The notes: a model not told the origin generated them from the letters alone. 64,000 nt of DNA from Candidatus Calditenuis fumarioli (GCA_030059665.1 JANVYR010000001.1:439164-503163); one strand, 5' to 3'; counted from the stretch's first letter, positions 26,108 through 34,140 are shown. Numbers and translations: made by a program.

Positions 26108-26713
26108 TCAACGCTTCATGACGTCTATGCCGAGCCTCTCCCTCAACGCCTTCGCGATCTCGGCCCTGACCTCCCGCAGCTCGCCGTCCGCAGCTATCCT
26201 GATCATCTTGCCCTCACCGCAGAGCTCGAGGTAGACCGATCTGACCCGCTGGAGGACGTCGACGTCCTCGAAGGCCCGGAGCCTCGATGCCTTCTTCCTC
26301 CTGAGACCGGTGCTCGGGTCGACGTCGAGGTAGAGGGTCAGGTCCGGCATCGGACAGTGCCTGTTCAGGAGCTCGACCCAGGTCCTGTCGCCGGTGAGCG
26401 CACCCTGATACGCTATCGACGAGAAGAGGTAGCGGTCAGAGACGACGACGTACCCCGACCTCAGCTTGGGCTCCAGGAACCTCCTCACGTGGTAGAGCCT
26501 GTCGGCGGCGAAGAGCAGCGCGTCCATCTCTGGGCCAACGCTCCCTCGCTCGATCATCCTCCTCAGCAGCCTCCCGACCGGCCCGTCCGTCGGCTCCCTA
26601 GTGTAGACCGCCCTGTAGCCTCGGCTCCTGAGCCTCCTCACCAGCCAGAGGGCGTTGACCGTCTTACCCGCGCCGTCGATCCCCTCGATTGCGATCAGGT
26701 AGCCCCGAGTCAT
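26108..26713 (-). CDS. tmk: Thymidylate kinase
   Basis: A 201-residue TMP kinase: P-loop EGIDGAGKT near residue 10, TREPTDGPVG, the DRY motif SDRYLFSSIAYQG and an arginine-rich LID (RRKKASRLRAFED). It phosphorylates dTMP to dTDP. I used the ATG at 26713, which has GGGGA upstream; a TTG at 26728 would add five residues. The 199-base gap to csl4 is a divergent promoter region with a small hairpin (GAGCT-AGCTC) near 26835 and no recognisable gene. Confidence 0.93.
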   Translation of the reverse strand: MTRGYLIAIEGIDGAGKTVNALWLVRRLRSRGYRAVYTREPTDGPVGRLLRRMIERGSVGPEMDALLFAADRLYHVRRFLEPKLRSGYVVVSDRYLFSSIAYQGALTGDRTWVELLNRHCPMPDLTLYLDVDPSTGLRRKKASRLRAFEDVDVLQRVRSVYLELCGEGKMIRIAADGELREVRAEIAKALRERLGIDVMKR

Positions 26714-26884
26714 CAGCGACTTCCCCAACCGGTTCTGACGACCTCAACAATAAGGTGAGCTGCGGGTCGATCGCTCCGGTGGACGGGGTGCCGAGCAGGT
26801 AAGCCCAAGCGAGCGTCCGAGACCGTCGGCCTTCGAGCTCAAGGAGCTCCAGGTCGTGACGAACTGATGCGATGAAGCCCCTCT

Positions 26885-26895
26885 CAGTTTAAGAG
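26885..26895 (+). promoter_or_regulatory. TATA-like promoter of csl4-rpoL
   Basis: CAGTTTAAGAG is centred about 24 nt upstream of the ATG at 26913. This fits a leaderless transcript. Confidence 0.5.
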
Positions 26896-26912
26896 CCTCC
26901 GATCAGAGGAAG

Positions 26913-27506
26913 ATGCGGATGGCGAGCATCCGCTTCGGTAAATTCGTGCTGCCCGGACAGAGGCTCGGGGTCGTCGAGGAGTACCTGCCCGGCTCGGGAG
27001 TGAAGGCGCTGAAGTCCGGCCACCTGATAGCGACCTTCGCAGGATACGCCGAGTTCGACGCGAGGAACCACGTGGTCTCCGTCAGGCCCATCAGGAGCGT
27101 CAGGAAGCCGGCGGTAGGAGACACGGTCCTCGCGATGGTGAGGGAGATACAGGAGAAGGTGATCTGGTCGGACATACTGACCATCGTCGGGTCCAAGCTG
27201 ACCACCTCCTACAGCGGAGCCCTCCTCAGGAAGGGCCAGGGACTTGACTACGTTCCGGGAGACCTCTACCTCGCCAAGGTCGTGGACGACCTCAACGGGA
27301 TATACACGCTCTCCGTCGAGGGGAAGGAGCTGGGTCTGGTCCAGGCCTTCTGCGACCTCTGCGGTCGGCCCCTCACGCTCAAGCTGAACCACCTGGAGTG
27401 CAGGGAGTGCAGGCGCGCCTACCGGAAGAAGATCTCTGTCCACTACCAGCGCCAGGATTGGCTTAAAAGCGTCCCGCTGGAGACGTGGGCGATGAGGGGG
27501 TCGTGA
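26913..27506 (+). CDS. csl4: Exosome complex RNA-binding subunit Csl4
   Basis: A 197-residue Csl4: an N-terminal beta domain (VLPGQRLGVVEEYLPGSGV), a central S1 domain (VGDTVLAMVREIQEK...GDLYLAKVVDD) and a C-terminal zinc ribbon (CDLCGRP...CRECRR). It forms the RNA-entry cap of the archaeal exosome. ATG 26913 or ATG 26919 are both possible. The adjacency with rpoL eight bases downstream is a common archaeal arrangement. Confidence 0.94.
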   Translation: MRMASIRFGKFVLPGQRLGVVEEYLPGSGVKALKSGHLIATFAGYAEFDARNHVVSVRPIRSVRKPAVGDTVLAMVREIQEKVIWSDILTIVGSKLTTSYSGALLRKGQGLDYVPGDLYLAKVVDDLNGIYTLSVEGKELGLVQAFCDLCGRPLTLKLNHLECRECRRAYRKKISVHYQRQDWLKSVPLETWAMRGS

Positions 27507-27513
27507 TACGCCG

Positions 27514-27813
27514 ATGAGGGCCACAGTGATCGAGCGGTCGCGAAATCACCTCGTTCTAGAGGTGGAGGGCTTCGACTTCAGCGTCCTCGACTCGCTGCAG
27601 GAGGTCCTGAACTCCATGGAGGAGGTCGAGTATGCCGGGACCTCGGTCGTCCATCCTCTGTTCCCTAAGCTGAGGTTCGTGCTGAGGGTGAAGGAGGGGC
27701 GCGATGTGACCGAGGTGCTCTTCGAGGGGATCCGCAGGCTGAAATCGACCGCGTCCGAGATGGTCGGCATCCTCTCCCAGGCGCTGTCCAAGACGCAGAC
27801 CGCAAAGAGCTGA
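27514..27813 (+). CDS. rpoL: RNA polymerase subunit L
   Basis: A 99-residue Rpb11/RpoL homologue: ERSRNHLVLEVEGFDFSVLDSLQEVLNSMEEVEYAGTSVVHPL followed by a C-terminal helix. With RpoD it forms the alpha-like assembly platform of RNA polymerase. The ATG follows the csl4 stop by seven bases. The sequence is somewhat diverged (HPLF in place of HPLV), but length and gene context support it. Confidence 0.9.
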   Translation: MRATVIERSRNHLVLEVEGFDFSVLDSLQEVLNSMEEVEYAGTSVVHPLFPKLRFVLRVKEGRDVTEVLFEGIRRLKSTASEMVGILSQALSKTQTAKS

Positions 27814-27817
27814 GGAT

Positions 27818-28777
27818 TCATCTGCCGAAGTGGGACCACCCGAGCTCCGGTACCTGGACGACCGCTCCGTCCTGAACCCTCCAGACGCCGCGGCCCTCAA
27901 CCACCCTGCCGATCACTATGAGCTCGCAGCCCACTGATGCCAGCTCCTCCCTCAGCTGCCGTTCGTTCGAGGGATCGAACGTGATGATCAGCTCGTACTC
28001 CTCCCCTCCTCCGAGGACGAGCCTCTCCGGGTCGAGGCCGTGGGCAAGGGCGTAGCGCGTCACCTCATCGTCGACCGGTAGCCTTTCGATCAGGTAGCCG
28101 AGGCCGCTATTCCTCGACATGTCGTACAGAGACCTCGCCAGGCCGTCGCTCGAGTCGATCATCGCCGTCGCGTACCGGGACGCAACCGCACCGGCCTCGA
28201 TCCTCGCTACGGGCCAAAGGAAGGACCTCCTCAGGGCCTCCCACGAATGGTCCAAGTCTCGGGTCAAGATCGAGTGGAGCCCCGCAGCGGCCCTCCCGAA
28301 GGTCCCCGTCACGCCGATCAGGTCGCCCGGTCTCGATCCACCGCGGGGGACCGGCCTCTCGGCCTCCCCGAGCGCGAAGACCCCCAACACCAGGTCCCTG
28401 CAGGAGTTGGTGTCGCCGCCCGCGACCATCACCGAGTACCTGTCGCGCGCCATCTCGATGCCGCTCCAGATCCGCTTGAGCTCGTCGAGCTCCATCTCCG
28501 GGGGCAGGCCCATCTCCACAAACACGAGGACCGGCCTCGCACCGGTCGCTGCCAGGTCGCTGAGCGATGCGGTCACCGCCTTCCACCCTACGCTCTCCAT
28601 CGGAGCCCCAGGCGGGACGTCGGTGCTGCCGACGAGCATGTCTCCCGTGACCACGACCCTTCCCCGTGGCAGGTAGTCGACGCCGTCGTCGCCCGGCCTC
28701 AGGTGACCTCCGGCGAAGGAGAGCCGCGGGATCAGGTAGTCCAGGATCGCCCGCTCGCCGACCTCGGACAGCCTCAA
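27818..28777 (-). CDS. thiL: Thiamine-monophosphate kinase
   Basis: A 319-residue ThiL of the AIR-synthase fold: GDDGVDYL, VTGDMLVGSTDVPPGA, VGWKAVTASLSDLAATGARP, VAGGDTNSC, MIDSSDGLARSLYDM and LGGGEEYEL. It phosphorylates thiamine monophosphate to the cofactor needed by the E1 dehydrogenase. The start is TTG (28777); an overlapping ATG at 28787 is in another frame. It ends convergently five bases from rpoL. Confidence 0.95.
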   Translation of the reverse strand: MRLSEVGERAILDYLIPRLSFAGGHLRPGDDGVDYLPRGRVVVTGDMLVGSTDVPPGAPMESVGWKAVTASLSDLAATGARPVLVFVEMGLPPEMELDELKRIWSGIEMARDRYSVMVAGGDTNSCRDLVLGVFALGEAERPVPRGGSRPGDLIGVTGTFGRAAAGLHSILTRDLDHSWEALRRSFLWPVARIEAGAVASRYATAMIDSSDGLARSLYDMSRNSGLGYLIERLPVDDEVTRYALAHGLDPERLVLGGGEEYELIITFDPSNERQLREELASVGCELIVIGRVVEGRGVWRVQDGAVVQVPELGWSHFGR

Positions 28778-28835
28778 CGACCATCACGTCCCATCAGCAT
28801 GTGTTAAGGGTGATATCGCCAACCACGGAGATTGT

Positions 28836-28852
28836 TACGTAACATACGTAAG
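28836..28852. promoter_or_regulatory. Operator-like inverted repeat upstream of the CoA operon
   Basis: A perfect 7-bp inverted repeat, TTACGTA-ACA-TACGTAA, lies in the divergent thiL/pantoate kinase gap, just before an AT-rich TATA region. A further TACGTA core is found at 28876-28881. The symmetry and position suggest a binding site for a dimeric repressor or activator. Confidence 0.45.
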
Positions 28853-28868
28853 ATATTTAAGCGGTAAA

Positions 28869-28880
28869 CGGTTAAATACG
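28869..28880 (+). promoter_or_regulatory. TATA-like promoter of the CoA biosynthesis operon
   Basis: ACGGTTAAATAC lies about 24 nt upstream of the GTG at 28897, so the mRNA is probably leaderless. A second AT-rich element (AGATATTTAAG) at 28852-28862 could be an alternative box. Confidence 0.5.
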
Positions 28881-28896
28881 TACCACTATATACTGG

Positions 28897-29781
28897 GTGA
28901 GGTTGCGCCTGAAAAGGCAGGAGGAGCTGGCGATCCCCTCGCACGTCACCGGCTTCTTCGTCCCGAGGTGGGCGAGCGATCCGCTTGAGACCGGTTCGGT
29001 GGGCGCGGGGCTGGTACTGGAACCCGGGATCTCCTTCGGCTACAGGCGCTCCGGGAGGAGCTCGGTCAGGCTGAACGGTCAGGAGTTCCGGTCCGTGGCC
29101 TTGATGGGGCTCCTGCCTCAGGGGATCGAGGTCCGGGTCAGGTCCGAGCTCCCGGTCGGTGCGGGGTACGCGATGAGCGCATCGCTCGCTCTGGCGTGCT
29201 CCATCTCAGCGGAGCTTGCGGCCGGAGGGCTCGACCTGCTCGGGGCCTTCAGGAGGGCCCACGTCGCGGAGGTACGGGCGATGACGGGCCTGGGCGACGT
29301 GCTCGCGCTGCACGGAGGCCGTGGGCTAGTGGTCCGCCTGAAGCCCGGCGCTCCGGGGATCGGTGAGGTCCAGGTGATAGACGTGCCGGAGGACGTGGTC
29401 GTCGTGAGCGCGGTCCTCGGAAGCATGTCGACGACGGAGATGCTGACGAGGTACGCTGACAGGATCAGGCACCACGGCTCGGAGGCCTTCAGACGGTTCC
29501 TCTCCGACCCATCCCTCGAGAGGTTCCTGGAGTGCTCGCGGGACTTCGCCAGGGGCGTCGGCTTCCTCACGCCGGATCTGGAGGAGCGCGTCCTGCCCAT
29601 CCGTGACCTGCTCCTCGGTTACTCGGTGAAGAAGCGCGTCCTCTTCGCGGTAACGCCTCTCAAGCACCTGGAAGAGGTCGCATCGCACCTCTCCTCCGAG
29701 TTCGGCCAGGTTAGGGTCCAGAGGGTGGGTGACGGGACTTGGTTGAGATACCTCGAAGCCATCCTCGCTATCGCTCGCTGA
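28897..29781 (+). CDS. Pantoate kinase
   Basis: A 294-residue GHMP kinase of the archaeal pantoate kinase type: IPSHVTGFFVP near the N-terminus, the ATP loop LPVGAGYAMSASLALA and a late GLGDVLALHGG. It phosphorylates pantoate in the archaeal CoA pathway. The next two genes supply the following and preceding steps, which confirms the role. Its stop overlaps the next ATG (TGATG). Confidence 0.93.
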   Translation: MRLRLKRQEELAIPSHVTGFFVPRWASDPLETGSVGAGLVLEPGISFGYRRSGRSSVRLNGQEFRSVALMGLLPQGIEVRVRSELPVGAGYAMSASLALACSISAELAAGGLDLLGAFRRAHVAEVRAMTGLGDVLALHGGRGLVVRLKPGAPGIGEVQVIDVPEDVVVVSAVLGSMSTTEMLTRYADRIRHHGSEAFRRFLSDPSLERFLECSRDFARGVGFLTPDLEERVLPIRDLLLGYSVKKRVLFAVTPLKHLEEVASHLSSEFGQVRVQRVGDGTWLRYLEAILAIAR

Positions 29782-30515
29782 TGGAGAGGGAGCGGATCGT
29801 CAAGGGTCTGACCTCGGGGATCGTGGTCCCTGAGGGGTTGCTGGCCCACGGCAGGGGCGAGGCACTCGACTACCTTCTGGGGGAGGAGACGACGCCGGTC
29901 GCGATGGAGGCGATCAAGGCCGCGGCGGCCCTTCTGCTTCTCTCCCGGAGACCCGTGATATCCGTCAACGGAAACGCTGCAGCGCTGGTGGGAGAGGAGC
30001 TGGTGAGGCTATCGAGGGAGCTGGGCGCACCGCTCGAGGTCAACCTGTTCTACCGATCGGCCGATCGAATCCGGAGGATAAAGGAGCACCTGCTCTCCCT
30101 CGGCGCGGAGGAGGTCCTGACCGCCGAGGAGGACCTGGTAGAGGTCCCCGGACTCGAGAGCGCCCGGCGCCTGGTCAGCAGGAGGGGCATCTACTCGGCC
30201 GACACGGTGCTCGTCATGATGGAGGACGGCGACCGGACCGAGAAGCTCGTGGCCATGGGAAAGAAGGTGATCGCGGTGGACCTGAACCCGCTCTCGAGGA
30301 CGGCGAGGGCCGCGACCATCACGATCGTCGACAACGTCACCAGGTGCATACCTCTGCTGAGGGAGCGCGTTGCCGAGATGAGGCGGCTCAGCAGGGAGGA
30401 GCTGGATTCGATCGTCCGGGGCTTCGACAACCAGCGGAACCTGAGGGAGTCGATCGCCCTGATCTCGAAAAGGCTGGCACGCCTCTCGGGTTATGAGGAG
30501 CCGCTCTCGGACTGA
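29781..30515 (+). CDS. 4-phosphopantoate--beta-alanine ligase (phosphopantothenate synthetase)
   Basis: A 244-residue DUF137 protein, the archaeal phosphopantothenate synthetase. Recognisable segments are GLTSGIVVPEGLLAHGRGEALDYLLGE, the nucleotide-proximal SVNGNAAALVGEELV, VNLFYR and VDLNPLSRTARAATITIVDN. It joins 4-phosphopantoate and beta-alanine with ATP. The ATG overlaps the pantoate kinase stop by one base. Confidence 0.94.
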   Translation: MERERIVKGLTSGIVVPEGLLAHGRGEALDYLLGEETTPVAMEAIKAAAALLLLSRRPVISVNGNAAALVGEELVRLSRELGAPLEVNLFYRSADRIRRIKEHLLSLGAEEVLTAEEDLVEVPGLESARRLVSRRGIYSADTVLVMMEDGDRTEKLVAMGKKVIAVDLNPLSRTARAATITIVDNVTRCIPLLRERVAEMRRLSREELDSIVRGFDNQRNLRESIALISKRLARLSGYEEPLSD

Positions 30516-30518
30516 GGT

Positions 30519-31391
30519 GTGTCGGGCCTGACGGAGAAGCTTACCGCTCGGGACGTGATCCGGATGAAGGCGAAGGGCAGGCGCATCGCGATGATCACCG
30601 CCTACGACTACCCCACCGCGAGGCTCGCGGACGAAGCAGGCGTTGACGTGATACTGGTGGGAGACTCGGCGGCCATGGTCGTGCTCGGCATGAAAGACAC
30701 GAGGTTCATCGGGATGGAGGAGATGCTGGTCTTCTGCAGGGCCGTCAGCCGAGCGGTGAGCAGGGCCCTCGTGGTGGGAGACATGCCGTTCATGAGCTAC
30801 CAGGCCTCCACCGAGCAGGCGGTCCTGAACGCGGGTCGGATGGTGAGGGAGGGAGGCGTCGACGCGGTGAAGATCGAGGGCGGCCGGGAGTACGCGGACG
30901 TCGTGAGGGCCATCGTGAGGGCCGGGATTCCCGTGATGGGCCACGTCGGGATGACCCCGCAGTCGGCAGCTTCCTCAACCGGCTTCAGGCTTCGTGGCAA
31001 GACCGCTGAGGAGGCCGAAGCGATAGTGCGCGATGCGGAGGAGATCGCCAGAGCGGGGGCCTTCTCGATCGTGCTGGAGTTCACCACCGCGGAGGTGGCA
31101 GAGTACCTCTCCGAGACCCTCGAGATACCGGTTATAGGCGTCGGAGCGGGGCCTCGATGCGACGGCCAGGTCCTGGTGCTGCACGACGTGCTCGGCCTCT
31201 ACGAGAACTCTCCACCCTTCGCGAAGAGGTACGCCGACCTGAGGTCAGAGGTCCTCGGCGCGATCAGACGGTACGTCGAGGAGGTCCGGAGCGGCGCCTT
31301 CCCTGACGAAGGTAGGTTCTGGAGGATGGGAGACGAGGAGAGGGAGGAGCTGAGGAGGAGGCTGGCGCGGAGAGAGGGCGGCGCCGGTTGA
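30519..31391 (+). CDS. panB: 3-methyl-2-oxobutanoate hydroxymethyltransferase
   Basis: A 290-residue PanB: ITAYDYPTARLADEAGVDVILVGDSAAMV (metal-binding Asp), DMPFMSY, VKIEGG, MGHVGMTPQ and GVGAGPRCDGQVLVLHDVLGL. It makes ketopantoate from 2-oxoisovalerate. The GTG start follows GAGGT after the previous stop. Together with the two upstream genes it provides most of pantothenate synthesis; ketopantoate reductase is missing from the cluster. Confidence 0.95.
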   Translation: MSGLTEKLTARDVIRMKAKGRRIAMITAYDYPTARLADEAGVDVILVGDSAAMVVLGMKDTRFIGMEEMLVFCRAVSRAVSRALVVGDMPFMSYQASTEQAVLNAGRMVREGGVDAVKIEGGREYADVVRAIVRAGIPVMGHVGMTPQSAASSTGFRLRGKTAEEAEAIVRDAEEIARAGAFSIVLEFTTAEVAEYLSETLEIPVIGVGAGPRCDGQVLVLHDVLGLYENSPPFAKRYADLRSEVLGAIRRYVEEVRSGAFPDEGRFWRMGDEEREELRRRLARREGGAG

Positions 31392-32278
31392 GCGTCACGC
31401 GGATCGCGAGGGGCGTCTACCTGATCGACACCGCGCCCCAGGTCCTACCAAGGGCCGTCGCATGCTACCTGGTCCGGGGTGAGAGGGGGGCTGCGCTCAT
31501 CGATGTGGGTTACAGGTCGACCCACCCCCAGGTCCTCTCGGCCCTCAGACAACTCGGAGTCGGCTCGCGGGATCTCAAATGGGTCGTTCTGACGCACGTT
31601 CACCTCGACCACTGCGGCGCCGTCGCGGAGGTCCTCGAGAGGCATCCCGGAGCGAACGTCCTCGTCCACCAGAGGGGCAGGAGGCACCTCGTCTCACCGG
31701 AGAAGTTGATCGAGTCTGCCAGGTCCCTCTTCGGCGACGAGGCCCTGCGCAGAATGGGAGGCCTTGGGTCGGTTCCCGAGGAGCGGGTGTGGATAGCGGA
31801 GGAGGACGGCGAGCTCGACCTCGGAGGCGTCTTCCTGAGGACCTTTGGGACACCTGGTCACGCTCCGCATCACGTCTCGGTCCTGATAGAGCCACACCGA
31901 TACGTCGTCACCGGCGATGCGGTCTCCAGCAGGGGACCGAGGTTTCCCGAGCCTTTACCCGACACGGCCCCTCCTCAGTTCAGCTACGACGACGCGGTCA
32001 ACAGCGTCAAGAGGATCTACGAGCACGGGCCGCGCCTTCTGCTCCTCTCCCACTACGGCCCTTACCTGGCCCATGAGGGAGGTGCCGATGAGGAGCTGGA
32101 GCTCCTGAGGGGGTGGGTGGAGAGGGTTAGGGCCCTCAAGGCCAGCGGACTGGATCCGTTCGCGATGACAGAGTTGATCGCCAAAGAGATTGAGACGAGG
32201 AGCCGGTCCACGCTGGACACGGTCGCGAGAGGCGCGGTGCTGATGTCGGTTCTGGGCGTCTACCTCGCGCTCCCCTGA
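31388..32278 (+). CDS. Metallo-beta-lactamase-fold hydrolase
   Basis: A 296-residue MBL-fold protein with the zinc motif THVHLDHCG (H70, H72, D74, H75), then TPGHAPHH, TGDAVSS and LLLSHYGP as the other ligands. The extended C-terminal helices resemble the DUF-type glyoxalase II/lactonase-like family. Its TTG start overlaps the panB stop (TTGA), so it is part of the CoA operon. A thioesterase role in CoA metabolism is plausible but not shown. Confidence 0.85.
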   Translation: MSVTRIARGVYLIDTAPQVLPRAVACYLVRGERGAALIDVGYRSTHPQVLSALRQLGVGSRDLKWVVLTHVHLDHCGAVAEVLERHPGANVLVHQRGRRHLVSPEKLIESARSLFGDEALRRMGGLGSVPEERVWIAEEDGELDLGGVFLRTFGTPGHAPHHVSVLIEPHRYVVTGDAVSSRGPRFPEPLPDTAPPQFSYDDAVNSVKRIYEHGPRLLLLSHYGPYLAHEGGADEELELLRGWVERVRALKASGLDPFAMTELIAKEIETRSRSTLDTVARGAVLMSVLGVYLALP

Positions 32279-32415
32279 ACCGCTCTCCTCTTCAGCTCCT
32301 CCGCCCTGCTCGTCAGTTTCTCCTTGAGCTGCTGAATCCTCTCCTCCACGAACCTCGACAGCTCCTCGAAGGCCCTGCTCAGCTCGGCCTCGGCGCTCAC
32401 GACCTCCCCTTGCAT
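32260..32415 (-). CDS. 51-residue coiled-coil miniprotein
   Basis: The ORF encodes a single predicted amphipathic helix (residues about 5-46) rich in Glu, Arg and Leu with heptad spacing, for example FEELSRFVEERIQQLKEKL. Its G/C-rich third positions match genuine genes here. It lies 10 bases downstream of the DUF131 genes and may end that operon. Its last 19 bases overlap the end of the MBL gene on the other strand. No family recognised. Confidence 0.5.
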   Translation of the reverse strand: MQGEVVSAEAELSRAFEELSRFVEERIQQLKEKLTSRAEELKRRAVQGSAR

Positions 32416-32425
32416 CGGGTTTGAT

Positions 32426-32671
32426 TTAATCCTGCTGATCTCGGGGTAGCATGCGCCTCAGCGCCAGCAGCACAAAGAGCAGGAGGGGCAGGGCGAGGAG
32501 GAGGATCAGAGGAAGATGCTGGCCGTCGGTGACGATGATCGGAACCGGCCCGATCAGTATGATCCCGAATCCCCTCACCTCGGCGCCGCTGGCAGCGAGG
32601 AGCGCGATCAGCGCGATGACCCCCGAAAGGATCAGAACGAATCCCAGAGCGACTAAAACTCCAGCCCTCAT
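32426..32671 (-). CDS. DUF131-like small membrane protein (copy 1)
   Basis: An 81-residue protein with two hydrophobic helices (residues 4-26 and 54-70) separated by a loop with GFGIILIGPVPIIV, the signature of the archaeal DUF131/TIGR00304 family. Function unknown. It starts one base after the stop of a related gene, so the two form a tandem pair. Confidence 0.75.
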   Translation of the reverse strand: MRAGVLVALGFVLILSGVIALIALLAASGAEVRGFGIILIGPVPIIVTDGQHLPLILLLALPLLLFVLLALRRMLPRDQQD

Positions 32672-32672
32672 C

Positions 32673-32927
32673 TCAACTCAGCAACGCGTAAAGGAAGAGG
32701 AGCAGGGCAGCGGCCGCCAGGAGGAACGCCACCAGCGCAACCCTCGCACCTCCCCTCACCACCAGCGGTATCGGCCCCAGCAGCAGAACGACGATCCCCC
32801 GAGACCTCCGGTCGCCGGCTCCAGCGGTCGAAAGGGCCCCCAGGAGCACCAGCAAGAAACCCGTCGCTATCAGGACTAGCGCGGCAACGAGGATCGCGGC
32901 GAACTCGAGCGGGTTGAGGGGCGTCAT
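32673..32927 (-). CDS. DUF131-like small membrane protein (copy 2)
   Basis: An 84-residue protein with an N-terminal helix (residues 8-32), a central RGIVVLLLGPIPLVV segment and a C-terminal helix (62-82), homologous in layout to the next gene. The ATG at 32927 overlaps the upstream methyltransferase-like gene by four bases. Longer frames upstream do not look coding. A diverged tandem duplication is likely. Confidence 0.72.
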   Translation of the reverse strand: MTPLNPLEFAAILVAALVLIATGFLLVLLGALSTAGAGDRRSRGIVVLLLGPIPLVVRGGARVALVAFLLAAAALLLFLYALLS

Positions 32928-33403
32928 GCCTTCTCGAGCACCGCGAACGTCCCCAGCAACCCGATCTTCAGGTCCAGCACCTTGAAGGGAACCCTTTCGG
33001 TCAAAGCCTTCCTGATCCTGCGCCTGAGCCCTATCGAGAGAGGGCCTGTCCGCTGGAAGACGACGCACCTCCCTCCATGCCTCAGCAAACGGTAGGCCTC
33101 GTTGATCAGCTCCTTCTTCCCCAGCACCTCTCCCAGAGCATTCAGGATCAACGCTGCGTCGAACGTCGAAGGCGCGAGCTCCGGGTTGTGTTCTATGACG
33201 GGCGAGTAGACGACCTCAACGTTCGCGAACCCCGATAGCGCTCTCCGGGCGGTCTCGGCCTTCGCCTCGGAGTTGGTCAGTATCAGCAGCCGGCCGCGCT
33301 TTCCGATGCTGGTGAGTAGCCTCCGCGGAACTTCCGGACCGTCGAACCCGAATTGGACCACCCTCGTCCCTTCGCTGAGGTTGAGGGTGGCGAGGAGGTC
33401 CAC
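32924..33403 (-). CDS. Rossmann-fold (SAM methyltransferase-like) protein
   Basis: A 159-residue protein with a class I methyltransferase-like core: GTRVVQFGFDGPEVPRRLL at motif I, LLILTNSEAKAETARRAL at motif II, and FDAALILNALGEVLGKKELINEAYRLLRHGG at motifs IV-V. The glycine loop is poor (QFGFDG in place of GxGxG), so SAM binding is uncertain. The GTG start lies four bases after spt5, suggesting co-transcription with transcription and translation genes. Substrate unknown. Confidence 0.65.
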   Translation of the reverse strand: MDLLATLNLSEGTRVVQFGFDGPEVPRRLLTSIGKRGRLLILTNSEAKAETARRALSGFANVEVVYSPVIEHNPELAPSTFDAALILNALGEVLGKKELINEAYRLLRHGGRCVVFQRTGPLSIGLRRRIRKALTERVPFKVLDLKIGLLGTFAVLEKA

Positions 33404-33407
33404 GCTC

Positions 33408-33845
33408 TCACCCCATCGGCCTCACCTGGTTGACGGGGACCGAGATCGGGAACGGGTAGGAGCTCTCGAGGAGCTCGAGCGTCACCTCCTTCCTCATCCG
33501 GTCAACCCTCGTCACCTTGCCCGTGAAGCCCTTGAAGGGCCCCGCGATCACCTCGACCGTCATCCCCTCGGAGATCGTCTCGATCAGCGGCCTCTCCACC
33601 AGGTGCTTCGAGACCTCGCTGACGTCCACCTGAACGGGCGCCCTGGACTTGACGTGTCTGACGTCCCGGACCAGCTCCGCAACTACCTCCCTCTCCGTCC
33701 CCTCGACGAAGACGAAGCCCCTCAGCGTCGGCAGAACGACTATCGCGTGGACGTTCCTCGATGACTCAGGTATCCTCCCCTCGATCATGACGGCCACGTT
33801 CCTCTCGTGACCCGCGGTGGTCCTGATCGCGAACAGCTTGCCCAT
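33408..33845 (-). CDS. spt5: Transcription elongation factor Spt5
   Basis: A 145-residue archaeal Spt5/NusG: an NGN domain (residues 1-85, LFAIRTTAGHERNVAVMIEGRI...RGFVFVEG) and a KOW domain (GMTVEVIAGPFKGFTGKVTRVD). It binds the RNA polymerase clamp with Spt4 and raises processivity. I chose the ATG at 33845 because the TATA box at 33872-33880 lies about 30 nt upstream and GGGAGAGG precedes it; a GTG at 33872 would fall inside that box. SecE is just upstream, the usual archaeal order. Confidence 0.95.
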   Translation of the reverse strand: MGKLFAIRTTAGHERNVAVMIEGRIPESSRNVHAIVVLPTLRGFVFVEGTEREVVAELVRDVRHVKSRAPVQVDVSEVSKHLVERPLIETISEGMTVEVIAGPFKGFTGKVTRVDRMRKEVTLELLESSYPFPISVPVNQVRPMG

Positions 33846-33871
33846 TCCCCTCTCCCTGACCCTAACCCTCA

Positions 33872-33881
33872 CTCTTAAATT
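33872..33881 (-). promoter_or_regulatory. TATA-like promoter of spt5
   Basis: On the minus strand AATTTAAGAG is centred about 30 nt before the ATG of spt5. A second box, TTTTAAGAG, follows at 33882-33890. Confidence 0.45.
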
Positions 33882-33935
33882 CTCTTAAAAGGGAAGCGGT
33901 TGGAACAGCCAAGCTGGACCTGTTGTGTGGCGGCG

Positions 33936-34103
33936 TCACCCGAGAACCGCGAGGAAGACGAACCTCACGATCATGGAGATCAGGCCCAGAACGGCTATCC
34001 CGATCAGCACTATCCTACCGAGGACGGAGTACTCCTCCCAGGTCGGCTTCCTGGAGACCCTGAAGAGGACGACGACCGACCTCGCGAACTCCCTGATGCC
34101 CAT
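33936..34103 (-). CDS. secE: Preprotein translocase subunit SecE
   Basis: A 55-residue SecE/Sec61-gamma: a short amphipathic helix (REFARSVVVLFRVSRKPTWEEY) followed by one transmembrane helix (residues about 29-52). This is the standard archaeal form, and the position directly upstream of spt5 is conserved. It stabilises SecY in the membrane. The ATG lies about 30 nt downstream of a TATA box. Confidence 0.88.
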   Translation of the reverse strand: MGIREFARSVVVLFRVSRKPTWEEYSVLGRIVLIGIAVLGLISMIVRFVFLAVLG

Positions 34104-34127
34104 TCCCGGCTTCAGCTCACAGATCTG

Positions 34128-34140
34128 CGGTATATTTGGT
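34128..34140 (-). promoter_or_regulatory. TATA-like promoter of secE
   Basis: On the minus strand CCAAATATACCGC is centred about 31 nt upstream of the secE ATG, so the transcript has at most a few leader bases. Confidence 0.5.

Noticed and set aside
26714-26912. Possible box C/D RNA in the tmk-csl4 gap (GTGACGA, CTGA, GATGA)
   Set aside because: The box order and spacing do not leave room for a guide sequence, and the C box has a mismatch.
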